Shown here piece by piece: positions 1-6,461 of a stretch of DNA of 10,689 nt. The stretch lies in contig NZ_CAMLOV010000179.1 of the NCBI RefSeq assembly GCF_946481715.1, positions 1 to 10,689 on the forward strand, given 5' to 3'. The notes under the pieces were generated by a model that worked only from the letters and a program-made list of their open reading frames with translations, ran no database searches and was not told where the DNA came from. The translations under genes were made by a program, and so were the position numbers. The stretch comes from an uncultured Mucilaginibacter sp. (GTDB taxonomy: Bacteria; Bacteroidota; Bacteroidia; Sphingobacteriales; Sphingobacteriaceae). Each line of letters begins with the position of its first letter. Within the stretch, counting starts at the first letter, position 1.

Positions 1-36
1 AGCAGCTACGTCACATCATCTATGAACCAAAAATGA
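1..36 (+). CDS. 3' end of an unidentified upstream gene
   Basis: Reading from base 1 gives the open tail SSYVTSSMNQK and then TGA at 34-36. The stop shares bases with the ATG of the next gene at 33-35 (an ATGA overlap), the usual mark of translational coupling in an operon. The same overlap occurs at 3374-3377 in this window. Only 11 residues are visible, so the product cannot be identified. It could equally be an accidental open frame, since 36 bases without a stop is weak evidence; the ATGA junction is what supports it. Confidence 0.55.
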   Translation, partial: SSYVTSSMNQK

Positions 37-653
37 ACATCACCCTTCAGAACATCGGCCGGCGCTTTAACCGTGAATGGATATTCAGGGGTATTGATTA
101 TACGTTTGGCAGTAAAGAAAGCTATGCCATTTTAGGCTCCAATGGCTCGGGGAAGTCAACCCTGCTGCAGGTTTTAAATGGCAGTTTGGCACCCTCTGCC
201 GGTGTGTTAAGTTATGCTAATGAGGGCAAACCGGTGGAAGTAGAGAATGCATTTACCTGCATAAGCCTTGCTGCTCCCTACCTGGAATTAATAGAGGAAT
301 TTAGCCTTAACGAGATCATCGATTTTCATTTTAAGTTTAAGAGCTACAAACCTGGCTTGGATAAGCAGTCTGTTACTGATATTTTAAGCCTGGCAGGCAG
401 CCATAATAAACTCATCAAATATTTTTCATCGGGTATGAAACAGCGGCTTAAACTGGCGCTTGCTTTTTGCTCAGATACCCCTATGCTAATGCTGGACGAG
501 CCTACCTCTAACCTTGATACCCAGGGCATCGACTGGTACCTCAGCCTGATAGAAAAACACAGTGCCAACCGCCTCACTATCATCTGCTCTAACCAACAGT
601 ACGAGTACAGCTTTTGTAAAAACAGGCTAAATATTGCTGATTATAAATCATAA
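33..653 (+). CDS. ABC transporter ATP-binding protein with a non-canonical switch residue
   Basis: A 206-residue single nucleotide-binding domain, cytoplasmic, expected to power a transporter or similar machine. Visible motifs in order: Walker A GSNGSGKS at residues 35-42; signature FSSGMKQR at 131-138, with SSG in place of the usual LSGG; Walker B MLMLDEP at 151-157 with catalytic Glu156; D-loop SNLD at 159-162. The switch histidine that normally follows the last core strand is absent: the segment reads IICSNQQ, so Asn187 stands where SH is expected. At about 200 residues it is short, like CcmA-type or lone ATPases, with no C-terminal extension. No permease lies downstream, where the next gene is convergent, so a partner must be upstream or elsewhere. 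The start at 33 is supported by the ATGA overlap. Substrate unknown; the ABC ATPase assignment is secure. Confidence 0.9.
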   Translation: MNITLQNIGRRFNREWIFRGIDYTFGSKESYAILGSNGSGKSTLLQVLNGSLAPSAGVLSYANEGKPVEVENAFTCISLAAPYLELIEEFSLNEIIDFHFKFKSYKPGLDKQSVTDILSLAGSHNKLIKYFSSGMKQRLKLALAFCSDTPMLMLDEPTSNLDTQGIDWYLSLIEKHSANRLTIICSNQQYEYSFCKNRLNIADYKS

Positions 654-678
654 CCGATGACCTGCTTTCCTGATTCTA

Positions 679-1323
679 CTACTCCTTCAGGGGCTTGGGG
701 GGCTTCGGGCTTGACAAATAATAATGCCATAACAACATACTTGCCACCGTGCGGTAAGGCTGCCATTGTTCGCCAATAATGGCCAACTCTTCCTTGCCTG
801 TTTCTTTTGGCAAACCCTTCAATCTTTTTATTGCGTTAATAATGGCCAGATCGCCGAGTGGGAGGATATCGGTACGCTGCAACACAAACATCAGGTAAAC
901 ATCTACCGTCCAATTGCCGATGCCTTTTAAGGCGCAGAGCTGCCTGCGTATCTCTTCATCTTCCATCTGCTCAAAAGCCTCCAGGTTTATTTGCCCACTC
1001 CGTATTGCCTCAGCCAAATACCTGGTATAAGCCATTTTTTGCCGGCTGAAGTAGCATTCTCTGAATTCGGTATCCGTCAATAATAAAATCCTCGCCGGCG
1101 TAAGTTCCTGCACCCGCTCCCGCATTTTGTTGAGGGCCGATAATGCCGATGCCAGTGATACCTGCTGCTCCAGGATGATGTGCACCAGCGTTTCGAAGGT
1201 ATTTGGCCGCGACCACAAGGGCGGGTACCTGTAGCTTTTGATGACGTTGGCAAAATCGGCATCCATTGCGGCAAGGCTATCGCATATAGAATGATACGTG
1301 GCTGATGTAAACTGTTGTGGCAT
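679..1323 (-). CDS. DNA-3-methyladenine glycosylase, AlkA-like (HhH-GPD family)
   Basis: A 214-residue base-excision repair glycosylase that should remove alkylated purines such as 3-methyladenine from DNA, leaving an abasic site. The HhH-GPD fold is visible: conserved ILEQQVS helix at 50-56; helix-hairpin-helix LKGIGNWTVD at 132-141, which grips the DNA backbone; catalytic Asp158 in LPLGDLAI (155-161), matching the AlkA active-site aspartate; and the C-terminal W-x-x-YR...LLW helix at 187-199. No Cys cluster follows, so it is not a MutY/Nth-type iron-sulfur enzyme. It lacks the N-terminal domain of full-length E. coli AlkA, as many compact DNA-3-methyladenine glycosylase 2 proteins do. It is convergent with the ABC ATPase (25 bases between stops) and divergent from rarA. 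The C-terminal tail is rich in Pro and Lys. An alternative name would be AlkA/Mag1-like 8-oxoguanine glycosylase; the residues favour the alkyl-purine class. Confidence 0.9.
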   Translation of the reverse strand: MPQQFTSATYHSICDSLAAMDADFANVIKSYRYPPLWSRPNTFETLVHIILEQQVSLASALSALNKMRERVQELTPARILLLTDTEFRECYFSRQKMAYTRYLAEAIRSGQINLEAFEQMEDEEIRRQLCALKGIGNWTVDVYLMFVLQRTDILPLGDLAIINAIKRLKGLPKETGKEELAIIGEQWQPYRTVASMLLWHYYLSSPKPPKPLKE

Positions 1324-1335
1324 ATAATTGTTATT

Positions 1336-1377
1336 TAAACATACTAACTTTTTTAGGATTTCGCGTTTCTATTTCTG
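1336..1377. promoter_or_regulatory. divergent promoter region between the alkA-like gene and rarA
   Basis: The 66 bases between the two start codons must hold both promoters. Compared with the Bacteroidota sigma-A -7 element TAnnTTTG, the minus strand shows TATGTTTA (plus-strand 1336-1343) upstream of the glycosylase. The plus strand shows TATTTCTG (1370-1377) upstream of rarA. Each matches five of the six specified bases. The T-run at 1349-1354 lies roughly where a -33 TTTG is expected for rarA. No clear -33 box is seen for the other direction. The intergenic position is solid; the exact boxes are tentative. Confidence 0.35.
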
Positions 1378-1389
1378 AATTTTACATTT

Positions 1390-2670
1390 ATGAATAACCT
1401 GCCGCCATTAGCCGAACGCATGCGCCCCAAATCACTGAATGATTATGTGGGGCAAAAACATTTGGTAGGGCCGGGCGCGGTACTGCGCAAGGCCATCGAA
1501 AGCGGTACGCTGCCCTCCATGCTGTTTTGGGGACCGCCGGGAGTTGGTAAAACTACGCTGGCCTATATCATCTCGCAATCGCTTTATCGGCCGTTCTTTT
1601 CGTTAAGCGCCATCAACTCGGGTGTAAAGGATGTACGCGAAGTAATTGAAAAAGCCTCTATCCTGAAGGAGCAAGGCGAAATATTACCCATCTTATTTAT
1701 AGATGAAATTCACCGTTTTTCTAAATCGCAGCAGGATTCCTTGCTTGGGGCGGTGGAAAGGGGCACTGTTACCCTGATAGGTGCCACTACCGAAAACCCA
1801 TCATTCGAGGTTATCTCCGCTTTACTCTCGCGCTGCCAGGTTTATATCCTACAGCACCTGGCAGAGCAGGACCTGCTCGACCTGCTAGAGAAGGCTCAAA
1901 AAGAAGATGTTGTCCTCAAAGAAAAGAATATTGTTATTAAAGAGCATGAAGCCTTATTGCGCCTCAGCGGTGGCGATGCCCGTAAGCTGCTTAATATATT
2001 CGAGTTGCTGGTGAACGCCTTTGATAGCAAAAAGATAGTACTAACCAACGATGTGGTGCTGGAGCATGTGCAGCAAAACATGGCGCTTTACGATAAAAGC
2101 GGCGAGCAACACTACGATATCATTTCTGCCTTCATCAAATCTATGCGCGGGAGCGACCCTAACGGCGCCGTTTACTGGCTGGCCCGCATGATTGTTGGCG
2201 GAGAAGACCCGCTGTTCATTGCCCGCCGGATGTTGATATTAGCTGCTGAAGACATCGGCAATGCTAATCCCAACGCACTGTTGCTGGCACAAAGCTGTTT
2301 TAATGCGGTGCAGGCTATAGGCATGCCCGAGTCGCAACTGATCCTTTCGCAAACAGTGATCTACCTGGCCACATCGGCAAAAAGCAATTCGGCCACAACA
2401 TCCATTGGCGCGGCAATAGCATTAGTTAAACAAACCGGCGACCTCCCTGTACCGCTGCATTTGCGCAACGCGCCAACCAAATTGATGAAGAACATCGGCT
2501 ACGGCAAAAACTACAAATACGCCCACAGCTACGAGGGCAACTTTGCCGACCTCGACTTTCTGCCGGAAGCCATCCGCGGAACTAAAATTTATGAGCCGGG
2601 TAACAACCCGAAGGAGAACGAGTCCAAAGAGAAAATGAGGAAACTTTGGGGGGACAGGTATAAGTATTAG
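1390..2670 (+). CDS. rarA: replication-associated recombination protein A (RarA/MgsA), AAA+ ATPase
   Basis: A 426-residue AAA+ ATPase of the clamp-loader-like RarA/MgsA/WRNIP1 family, which forms tetramers and acts on single-stranded/double-stranded DNA junctions at stalled replication forks. Motifs: N-terminal PLAERMRPKSLNDYVGQ; Walker A GPPGVGKTT at 48-56; Walker B ILFIDEIHRF at 101-110 with Asp105-Glu106; sensor 1 GATTENPSFE at 131-140; arginine finger in SRCQ near Arg148; sensor 2 GGDARKL at 194-200. The rest is the family's helical oligomerisation domain, including the AAEDIGNANP and GYGKNYKYAH stretches typical of RarA. Length and both ends match full-length family members. The ATG at 1390 directly precedes the conserved N-terminus. 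It stands alone or may read through into the gene 35 bases downstream. It differs from RuvB and DnaX by the GATTENPSFE and GDARKLLN signatures. Confidence 0.97.
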   Translation: MNNLPPLAERMRPKSLNDYVGQKHLVGPGAVLRKAIESGTLPSMLFWGPPGVGKTTLAYIISQSLYRPFFSLSAINSGVKDVREVIEKASILKEQGEILPILFIDEIHRFSKSQQDSLLGAVERGTVTLIGATTENPSFEVISALLSRCQVYILQHLAEQDLLDLLEKAQKEDVVLKEKNIVIKEHEALLRLSGGDARKLLNIFELLVNAFDSKKIVLTNDVVLEHVQQNMALYDKSGEQHYDIISAFIKSMRGSDPNGAVYWLARMIVGGEDPLFIARRMLILAAEDIGNANPNALLLAQSCFNAVQAIGMPESQLILSQTVIYLATSAKSNSATTSIGAAIALVKQTGDLPVPLHLRNAPTKLMKNIGYGKNYKYAHSYEGNFADLDFLPEAIRGTKIYEPGNNPKENESKEKMRKLWGDRYKY

Positions 2671-2705
2671 TTAATATTGTTATCTTCCGTCGTTAACCTT
2701 TCACT

Positions 2706-3377
2706 ATGCTGAACCACGACCTAAAAAAAGAATTCCAGGTAGAGCGTATCGCTTTCTTTAGTGATGCTGTTTTTGCTATCGCCATTACCCTTTTAATTAT
2801 CGAAATAAAAGTACCTGAGATACACGGCGAGCATCTCACCAACGGCGCGGTCGCCCAGGCGCTTGGGCATCTTATCCCTAAATTTATTGGGTTCATTGTG
2901 GGGTTTTTTGTAATTGGGCTTTACTGGGTACACCACCATTTGTTATTTAAATACGTAGAACACTACAGCCCAAAGCTTATCTGGAATAACCTGCTGTTGT
3001 TATTTTCCATCGTGTTGATGCCTTTTAGTTCTGCATTTTATAGCGAATATTGGATCTATCTAAACAACGTATCGCTTGGTTTCTATGTCATAAACATTAG
3101 TGCTACCGGCTTTTTACACTACCGCTTATGGTGTATAGTAAGTAACCCCAAAAACAAATTGAGTAAAGGGCTGGAAAACCCCCATCTGGTGAGTTATTAT
3201 AAAATGCGCGCATTGGTTACCCCCTTTGTTTTCCTGATGTGTTTCGCGGTGAGCTTTGTAAGCCTGCCACTTGCTTATTGGATACCCGGCACCATATTTA
3301 TTTACATGATGTTTATAGTGAAATACTACCGGAAGCGCCACCCCGAAATATTTGTAAAACCAACAACTGCAACATGA
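2706..3377 (+). CDS. TMEM175/DUF1211 family membrane protein, putative potassium channel
   Basis: A 223-residue inner-membrane protein. The N-terminus carries the family signature R-x-x-x-FSD (Arg14, Phe18-Ser19-Asp20) followed by AVFAIAITLLIIEIKVP, the first pore-lining helix of TMEM175-type channels. A YWVHHH motif sits near 73-78 and WNNLLLLFSIVLMPF at 93-107, both typical of the family. About six hydrophobic segments are visible (roughly 16-36, 54-80, 91-112, 116-140, 168-188, 190-208), consistent with the single-repeat bacterial form; the animal lysosomal TMEM175 has two such repeats. Bacterial members characterised so far are potassium-selective leak-type channels; activity here is inferred. 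The tail is basic (KYYRKRH), as expected for a cytoplasmic end. The stop overlaps the next start as ATGA (3374-3377), so it is probably translationally coupled to the transporter. No convincing own promoter lies in the 35 bases after rarA. Confidence 0.85.
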   Translation: MLNHDLKKEFQVERIAFFSDAVFAIAITLLIIEIKVPEIHGEHLTNGAVAQALGHLIPKFIGFIVGFFVIGLYWVHHHLLFKYVEHYSPKLIWNNLLLLFSIVLMPFSSAFYSEYWIYLNNVSLGFYVINISATGFLHYRLWCIVSNPKNKLSKGLENPHLVSYYKMRALVTPFVFLMCFAVSFVSLPLAYWIPGTIFIYMMFIVKYYRKRHPEIFVKPTTAT

Positions 3378-4849
3378 TCTCAACCTTTTTCAGCCACGAG
3401 TTAAAATCCTTCTGGCGCTCAAAAAACACCGGTAAAAGCATCGCTGTAAAAGTGATCATGGGGATCCTCATTCTTATCCTGCTTTTGTATGTAGTGGTAT
3501 TTGGCATTTTCTTAGATCTCATTCTAAGTAAAATGTTCCCGAGGGATAACTTAACGGTTACCTTCTGCGGCATTATCCTCATTTATTTCCTTGGCGACCT
3601 GCTGATGCGCATGCAACTGCAGGAATTGCCCACTTTAAAAGTGCAACCGTATTTGCACCTGCCGGTAAAGCGGAACAGTGTAGTAGGATACCTGGCGCTA
3701 ACAGCGCTCTTCTCCTTTTTTAATCTTTGGCCTATCATCATCTTTAGTCCCTTTATTTTTAAGGTAATACTGCCCGCATCTGGCGGGGTGGCGGCCTTTG
3801 CATTTATCCTGTCGGTGATAGCATTATCGGTGTTCAACAACTATTTGGCCATGTACATTAAGCGCAAGGCCAACTTAAACGGCTGGATCTTTCTGATGGC
3901 CGGTGCGGTTTTAACGCTCATCACCTGCGGCGATTTCCTGTGGCATTTTTATTCTATTCGCAGTTTATCCTACTCCTTTTTTGGCGCGCTGTTGCTAAAG
4001 CCTTACCTGGTATTAATGCCGATACTAATGGGGGCTGCTATGTTCTATCTCAATTTTATTTATTTAAAGGGTAATTTATATCTCGAAGAACTGGGTTCTA
4101 AAAAAGCATCGGAATACAAAAGCAGTACAGAGATACCCCTGCTGGGCCGTTTTGGGCACGTGGGCGACCTGGTGGCCAACGAGATAAAACTGATACTGCG
4201 TAACAAACGCCCCCGCTCGGCCCTTATCATGGGTTTGTTCTTTTTATGCTACGGGTTGATTTTTTATACTCAGGCCGTATATGGCGAAAGCATAAAAATA
4301 TTTGTGGGCATGTTTATGACGGGCATCTTCATCATCAGTTACGGTCAGTTTATGTTTAGCTGGCAGGCCTCGCATTTTGATGGCATACTGGTAAGCAAGA
4401 TCAACTTCAGCGATTTTTTAAAGGCGAAGTATCTGCTGTTCACTATCGTATCAACTGTGGCCTTCTTCCTCACCACGCCTTACGTTTATTTTGGCTGGCG
4501 CGTGGTGATGATCCATTTTGTAATGTACCTGTGGAACATCGGCGTTAATACCACCATTGTGCTCTTTTTCGCCAATCGCAATTACAAACGTATCGACCTT
4601 TCTAAAGGGGCATCCTTTAACTGGGAAGGTGTGGGGGCAACACAATTGCTACTGTCGTTCCCGCTGCTTATTTTGCCATACGTTATTTATTGGCCATTTA
4701 AACTCTTAGGGATGACAAACACCGGATTTGCCGCACTGGCTATAGTGGGCATTGTATTTATTGCCACCCGCAGCTTCTGGATAAAAAAACTGGAGGCCGA
4801 TTTTTACACCAAACGATTTAAAATAGCCGAAGGCTTCAGAAATAAATAA
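3374..4849 (+). CDS. DUF5687 family ABC-2-type permease
   Basis: A 491-residue integral membrane protein, matching the Bacteroidota-restricted DUF5687 family in length and in its N-terminus, a cytoplasmic MISTFFSHELKSFWRSKN helix before the first membrane segment. About twelve hydrophobic stretches can be drawn (near 28-50, 62-78, 104-132, 138-160, 170-190, 202-230, 283-303, 307-328, 352-374, 378-400, 424-442, 450-468). They fall into two halves separated by a hydrophilic loop (about 235-278). The stretch FSWQASHFDGI at 328-338 resembles the conserved central motif of the family. It is most likely the membrane component of an ABC exporter, with the ATPase encoded 1 base downstream as partner. 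The ATG at 3374 is chosen because it overlaps the previous stop and gives the family N-terminus; an in-frame ATG at 3239 would add 45 polar residues read through the channel gene. Substrate unknown. Confidence 0.85.
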   Translation: MISTFFSHELKSFWRSKNTGKSIAVKVIMGILILILLLYVVVFGIFLDLILSKMFPRDNLTVTFCGIILIYFLGDLLMRMQLQELPTLKVQPYLHLPVKRNSVVGYLALTALFSFFNLWPIIIFSPFIFKVILPASGGVAAFAFILSVIALSVFNNYLAMYIKRKANLNGWIFLMAGAVLTLITCGDFLWHFYSIRSLSYSFFGALLLKPYLVLMPILMGAAMFYLNFIYLKGNLYLEELGSKKASEYKSSTEIPLLGRFGHVGDLVANEIKLILRNKRPRSALIMGLFFLCYGLIFYTQAVYGESIKIFVGMFMTGIFIISYGQFMFSWQASHFDGILVSKINFSDFLKAKYLLFTIVSTVAFFLTTPYVYFGWRVVMIHFVMYLWNIGVNTTIVLFFANRNYKRIDLSKGASFNWEGVGATQLLLSFPLLILPYVIYWPFKLLGMTNTGFAALAIVGIVFIATRSFWIKKLEADFYTKRFKIAEGFRNK

Positions 4850-4850
4850 G

Positions 4851-5594
4851 ATGATAGAGATAAAGAACCTCACAAAAGTTTACGCCGGGCAAACTGTTGT
4901 AAACGTACCCCTACTGGAGATTAAAAAGGGCGAAAGCATAGGTCTGGTTGGCAACAACGGCGCGGGTAAAACCACGCTGTTCCGCATGATACTGGATCTG
5001 ATCCGCCCCGAAAGCGGTGAAGTACTATCAAACGGGCACAATGTTGCGGGTGCCGAGGAATGGAAAAACTACACCGCATCTTACCTGGACGAAGGCTTTT
5101 TGATTGATTACCTTACTCCCGAAGAGTACTTCTACTTCATCGGCGGGCTGCACCAACAAAACAAAGCGCAGGTAGATGAATACCTGTTAAAACTCAGCGA
5201 TTTTTTCAACGGCGAGATCCTGAAAAAAGGCAAATACATCCGCGACTTATCCAAAGGAAACCAGTGCAAGGTTGGCGTGGGTAGCTGCCTGCTGCAAAAG
5301 CCGGAGTTGCTAATGCTGGATGAACCTTTTGCCAATATCGACCCGAGTACACAGTTCCGGTTAAAGAATATCCTGAAAACCGAGAACAAAAACAACGGGG
5401 TTACCACCATTGTATCCAGCCATGACCTGAACCACGTAACCGATGTTTGCGACCGCATTTTGCTGATGGAAAAAGGTGTCATCATAAAAGATATCGCTAC
5501 CAGTTCATCAACCCTAAACGAGTTGGAGGAATACTTTGGCGTAGGGCAAACTACCCCGGTAAACGTTGAAATTGATAAGGAAGAGAACCACTAA
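4851..5594 (+). CDS. ABC transporter ATP-binding protein, partner of the DUF5687 permease
   Basis: A 247-residue cytoplasmic ATPase of the ABC-2 exporter (drug/lipid/Na-type) class. Motifs: Walker A GNNGAGKT at 34-41; a YLDEG segment at 78-82 in the Q-loop position; signature LSKGNQCK at 133-140, in which the usual LSGGQ is LSKGN; Walker B ELLMLDEP at 152-159 with catalytic Glu158; D-loop ANID at 161-164; switch His191 in VSSHDL. All hydrolysis residues are present, unlike the ATPase at 33-653. After the core, about 30 residues (ATSSSTLNELEEYFG...) form the short C-terminal extension common in this class. Only one base separates it from the permease stop, so the two are certainly co-transcribed. 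The LSKGN variant is common in ATPases of two-gene Bacteroidota and Firmicutes exporters. Substrate unknown. Confidence 0.93.
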   Translation: MIEIKNLTKVYAGQTVVNVPLLEIKKGESIGLVGNNGAGKTTLFRMILDLIRPESGEVLSNGHNVAGAEEWKNYTASYLDEGFLIDYLTPEEYFYFIGGLHQQNKAQVDEYLLKLSDFFNGEILKKGKYIRDLSKGNQCKVGVGSCLLQKPELLMLDEPFANIDPSTQFRLKNILKTENKNNGVTTIVSSHDLNHVTDVCDRILLMEKGVIIKDIATSSSTLNELEEYFGVGQTTPVNVEIDKEENH

Positions 5595-5603
5595 TTTTTG
5601 TTG

Positions 5604-6098
5604 ATGTACTTAATTAAAGAAGCACAGGTTACTGATGCAGAAGCTATTATAAACGTAGCAACCCAAACCTACTGGTCGGCTTATGGGCCGATATTAACGG
5701 AGGAGCAGATCAATTATATGCTGGGCACATTATATAGTGTGGAAACTATATCCGGGCAGATAAAAAACAATGCGCAATCGTTTTTATTGCTGCTGGACGA
5801 TGAGGGGCCGGTTGCATTTGCAGCTTACTCGCCACGGACTGAAAACCCCGACATATACAAGCTGCACAAGCTATACTGCCTGCCCCAAACGCAGGGAAAA
5901 GGTTACGGTAAAATACTAATAAACATCGTTGCCGAAAAGGTGAAAGAGGCAGGAAAGAGCATCTTAGAGCTGAATGTAAACCGCTATAACAACGCCAAAA
6001 GCTTTTACGAAAAAATGGGCTTTGCTGTGGTTTATGAAGAGGATATACCTATTGGCCCCTATTGGATGAATGATTTTGTGATGCGAAAAGAGTTGTAG
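5604..6098 (+). CDS. GNAT family N-acetyltransferase
   Basis: A 164-residue acetyl-CoA-dependent acetyltransferase of the GNAT fold. Residues 5-20 (KEAQVTDAEAIINVAT) form the typical first strand and helix. LHKLYCLPQTQGKGYG at 87-102 is motif A, with the pyrophosphate-binding QGKGYG loop at 97-102. LELNVNRYNNAKSFYEKMGF at 121-140 is motif B, where the N-x-x-A-x-x-FYEKMGF pattern marks the CoA-side helix. Two in-frame TTG codons lie just upstream (5598, 5601), but the ATG at 5604 is preferred. It lies 9 bases after the ATPase stop, so it probably belongs to the same operon, although GNAT genes often ride along without functional link. The acceptor cannot be told from sequence: small molecule, peptide N-terminus or antibiotic are all possible. 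The C-terminal WMNDFVMRKEL is the usual last strand. Confidence 0.9.
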   Translation: MYLIKEAQVTDAEAIINVATQTYWSAYGPILTEEQINYMLGTLYSVETISGQIKNNAQSFLLLLDDEGPVAFAAYSPRTENPDIYKLHKLYCLPQTQGKGYGKILINIVAEKVKEAGKSILELNVNRYNNAKSFYEKMGFAVVYEEDIPIGPYWMNDFVMRKEL

Positions 6099-6164
6099 GT
6101 ACGAGAGCCGCCTAATGTAAACCCAGATCAGGATTAATCATTAAAAGTGTAATCTTTTACCGGG

Positions 6165-6191
6165 ACGAACTGTACGATTCGTACAGTTCGT
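6165..6191. repeat. perfect palindrome with 13-bp arms at the head of the decamer array
   Basis: ACGAACTGTACGA (6165-6177) and TCGTACAGTTCGT (6179-6191) are exact reverse complements around the single base 6178. The right arm is also the first unit of the tandem array that follows; the left arm is the only unit in opposite orientation. There is no T-run after it, so it is not an ordinary intrinsic terminator. It could be a dimeric protein-binding site or a hairpin in the 3' untranslated RNA of the GNAT gene. Confidence 0.85.
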
Positions 6192-6297
6192 ACAACCTTG
6201 TCCAGTTTCGCACAATCCGTACAAACTCGTACAGTTTCGCACAACCTCGTACACTTTCGTACAGTTTCGCACAATCTCGTACAGTTTCGTACAGCTA
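6180..6297 (+). repeat. degenerate decamer tandem array (CGTACAGTTT / CGCACAATCT)
   Basis: From 6218 to 6297 there are eight consecutive 10-base units with no indels, each starting CGTACA or CGCACA: 6218, 6228, 6238, 6248, 6258, 6268, 6278, 6288. Before this, units of 9-11 bases (6180, 6189, 6200, 6209) are more decayed. CGTACAGTTT is exact at 6228, 6258 and 6278. A higher-order period of 30 bases (GTAC-type, GCAC-type, GTAC-type) is visible for 6228-6257 against 6258-6287. The array lies between the ends of two convergent genes. The minus strand is open through it (6134-6385), but that peptide is only a translation of the repeat, so no gene is called. The rest of this intergenic stretch (6099-6461) holds the palindrome, an AT-rich spacer with two TCTGTG words (6316-6330) and the terminator. 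Confidence 0.9.
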
Positions 6298-6385
6298 TTT
6301 TGCCGCTGGCGAAAATCTGTGTTTTTCTGTGCTTTTTCGGAAGAAAAAAGTGGGCATTGCAAATATCGTGAATAGTCATTAACAT

Positions 6386-6428
6386 AAAAAAAGTTAGGCC
6401 GAAATCTTAAAACTTCGGCCTAACTTTT
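6386..6428 (-). terminator. strong intrinsic terminator of the tailspike-like gene
   Basis: AAAAGTTAGGCCGAA (6389-6403) and TTCGGCCTAACTTTT (6414-6428) are exact 15-base inverted repeats around a 10-base loop. Read on the minus strand, the stem begins 33 bases after the stop of the 1038-residue gene and ends in a run of seven T (complement of 6386-6392): a textbook Rho-independent terminator. On the plus strand the tail has only four T followed by AA, so it may terminate the GNAT operon weakly from the other side. Confidence 0.93.
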
Positions 6429-6461
6429 AAGCAAATAGCGATTGTTTTTAATTGATGTTTT

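Noticed and set aside
669..691. CCTGA...TCAGG inverted repeat between the convergent ABC ATPase and glycosylase genes.
   Set aside because: Only a 5-bp stem with a 13-base loop and no T-run; not a credible terminator.
3239..3373. Upstream in-frame extension of the DUF5687 permease (start at 3239).
   Set aside because: It would add 45 polar residues read out of frame through the channel gene. The ATG at 3374 overlaps the previous stop and gives the family N-terminus.
5598..5603. TTG start for the GNAT gene, two codons upstream of the ATG.
   Set aside because: ATG at 5604 starts right before the first strand of the fold; there is no reason to prefer TTG.
6134..6385. Minus-strand open frames (83 and 73 codons) through the decamer array, giving Cys/Thr/Arg repeat peptides.
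   Set aside because: The peptides merely translate the DNA repeat in two frames at once. There is no start context and the unusual Cys-rich composition follows from the TGTACGA units.
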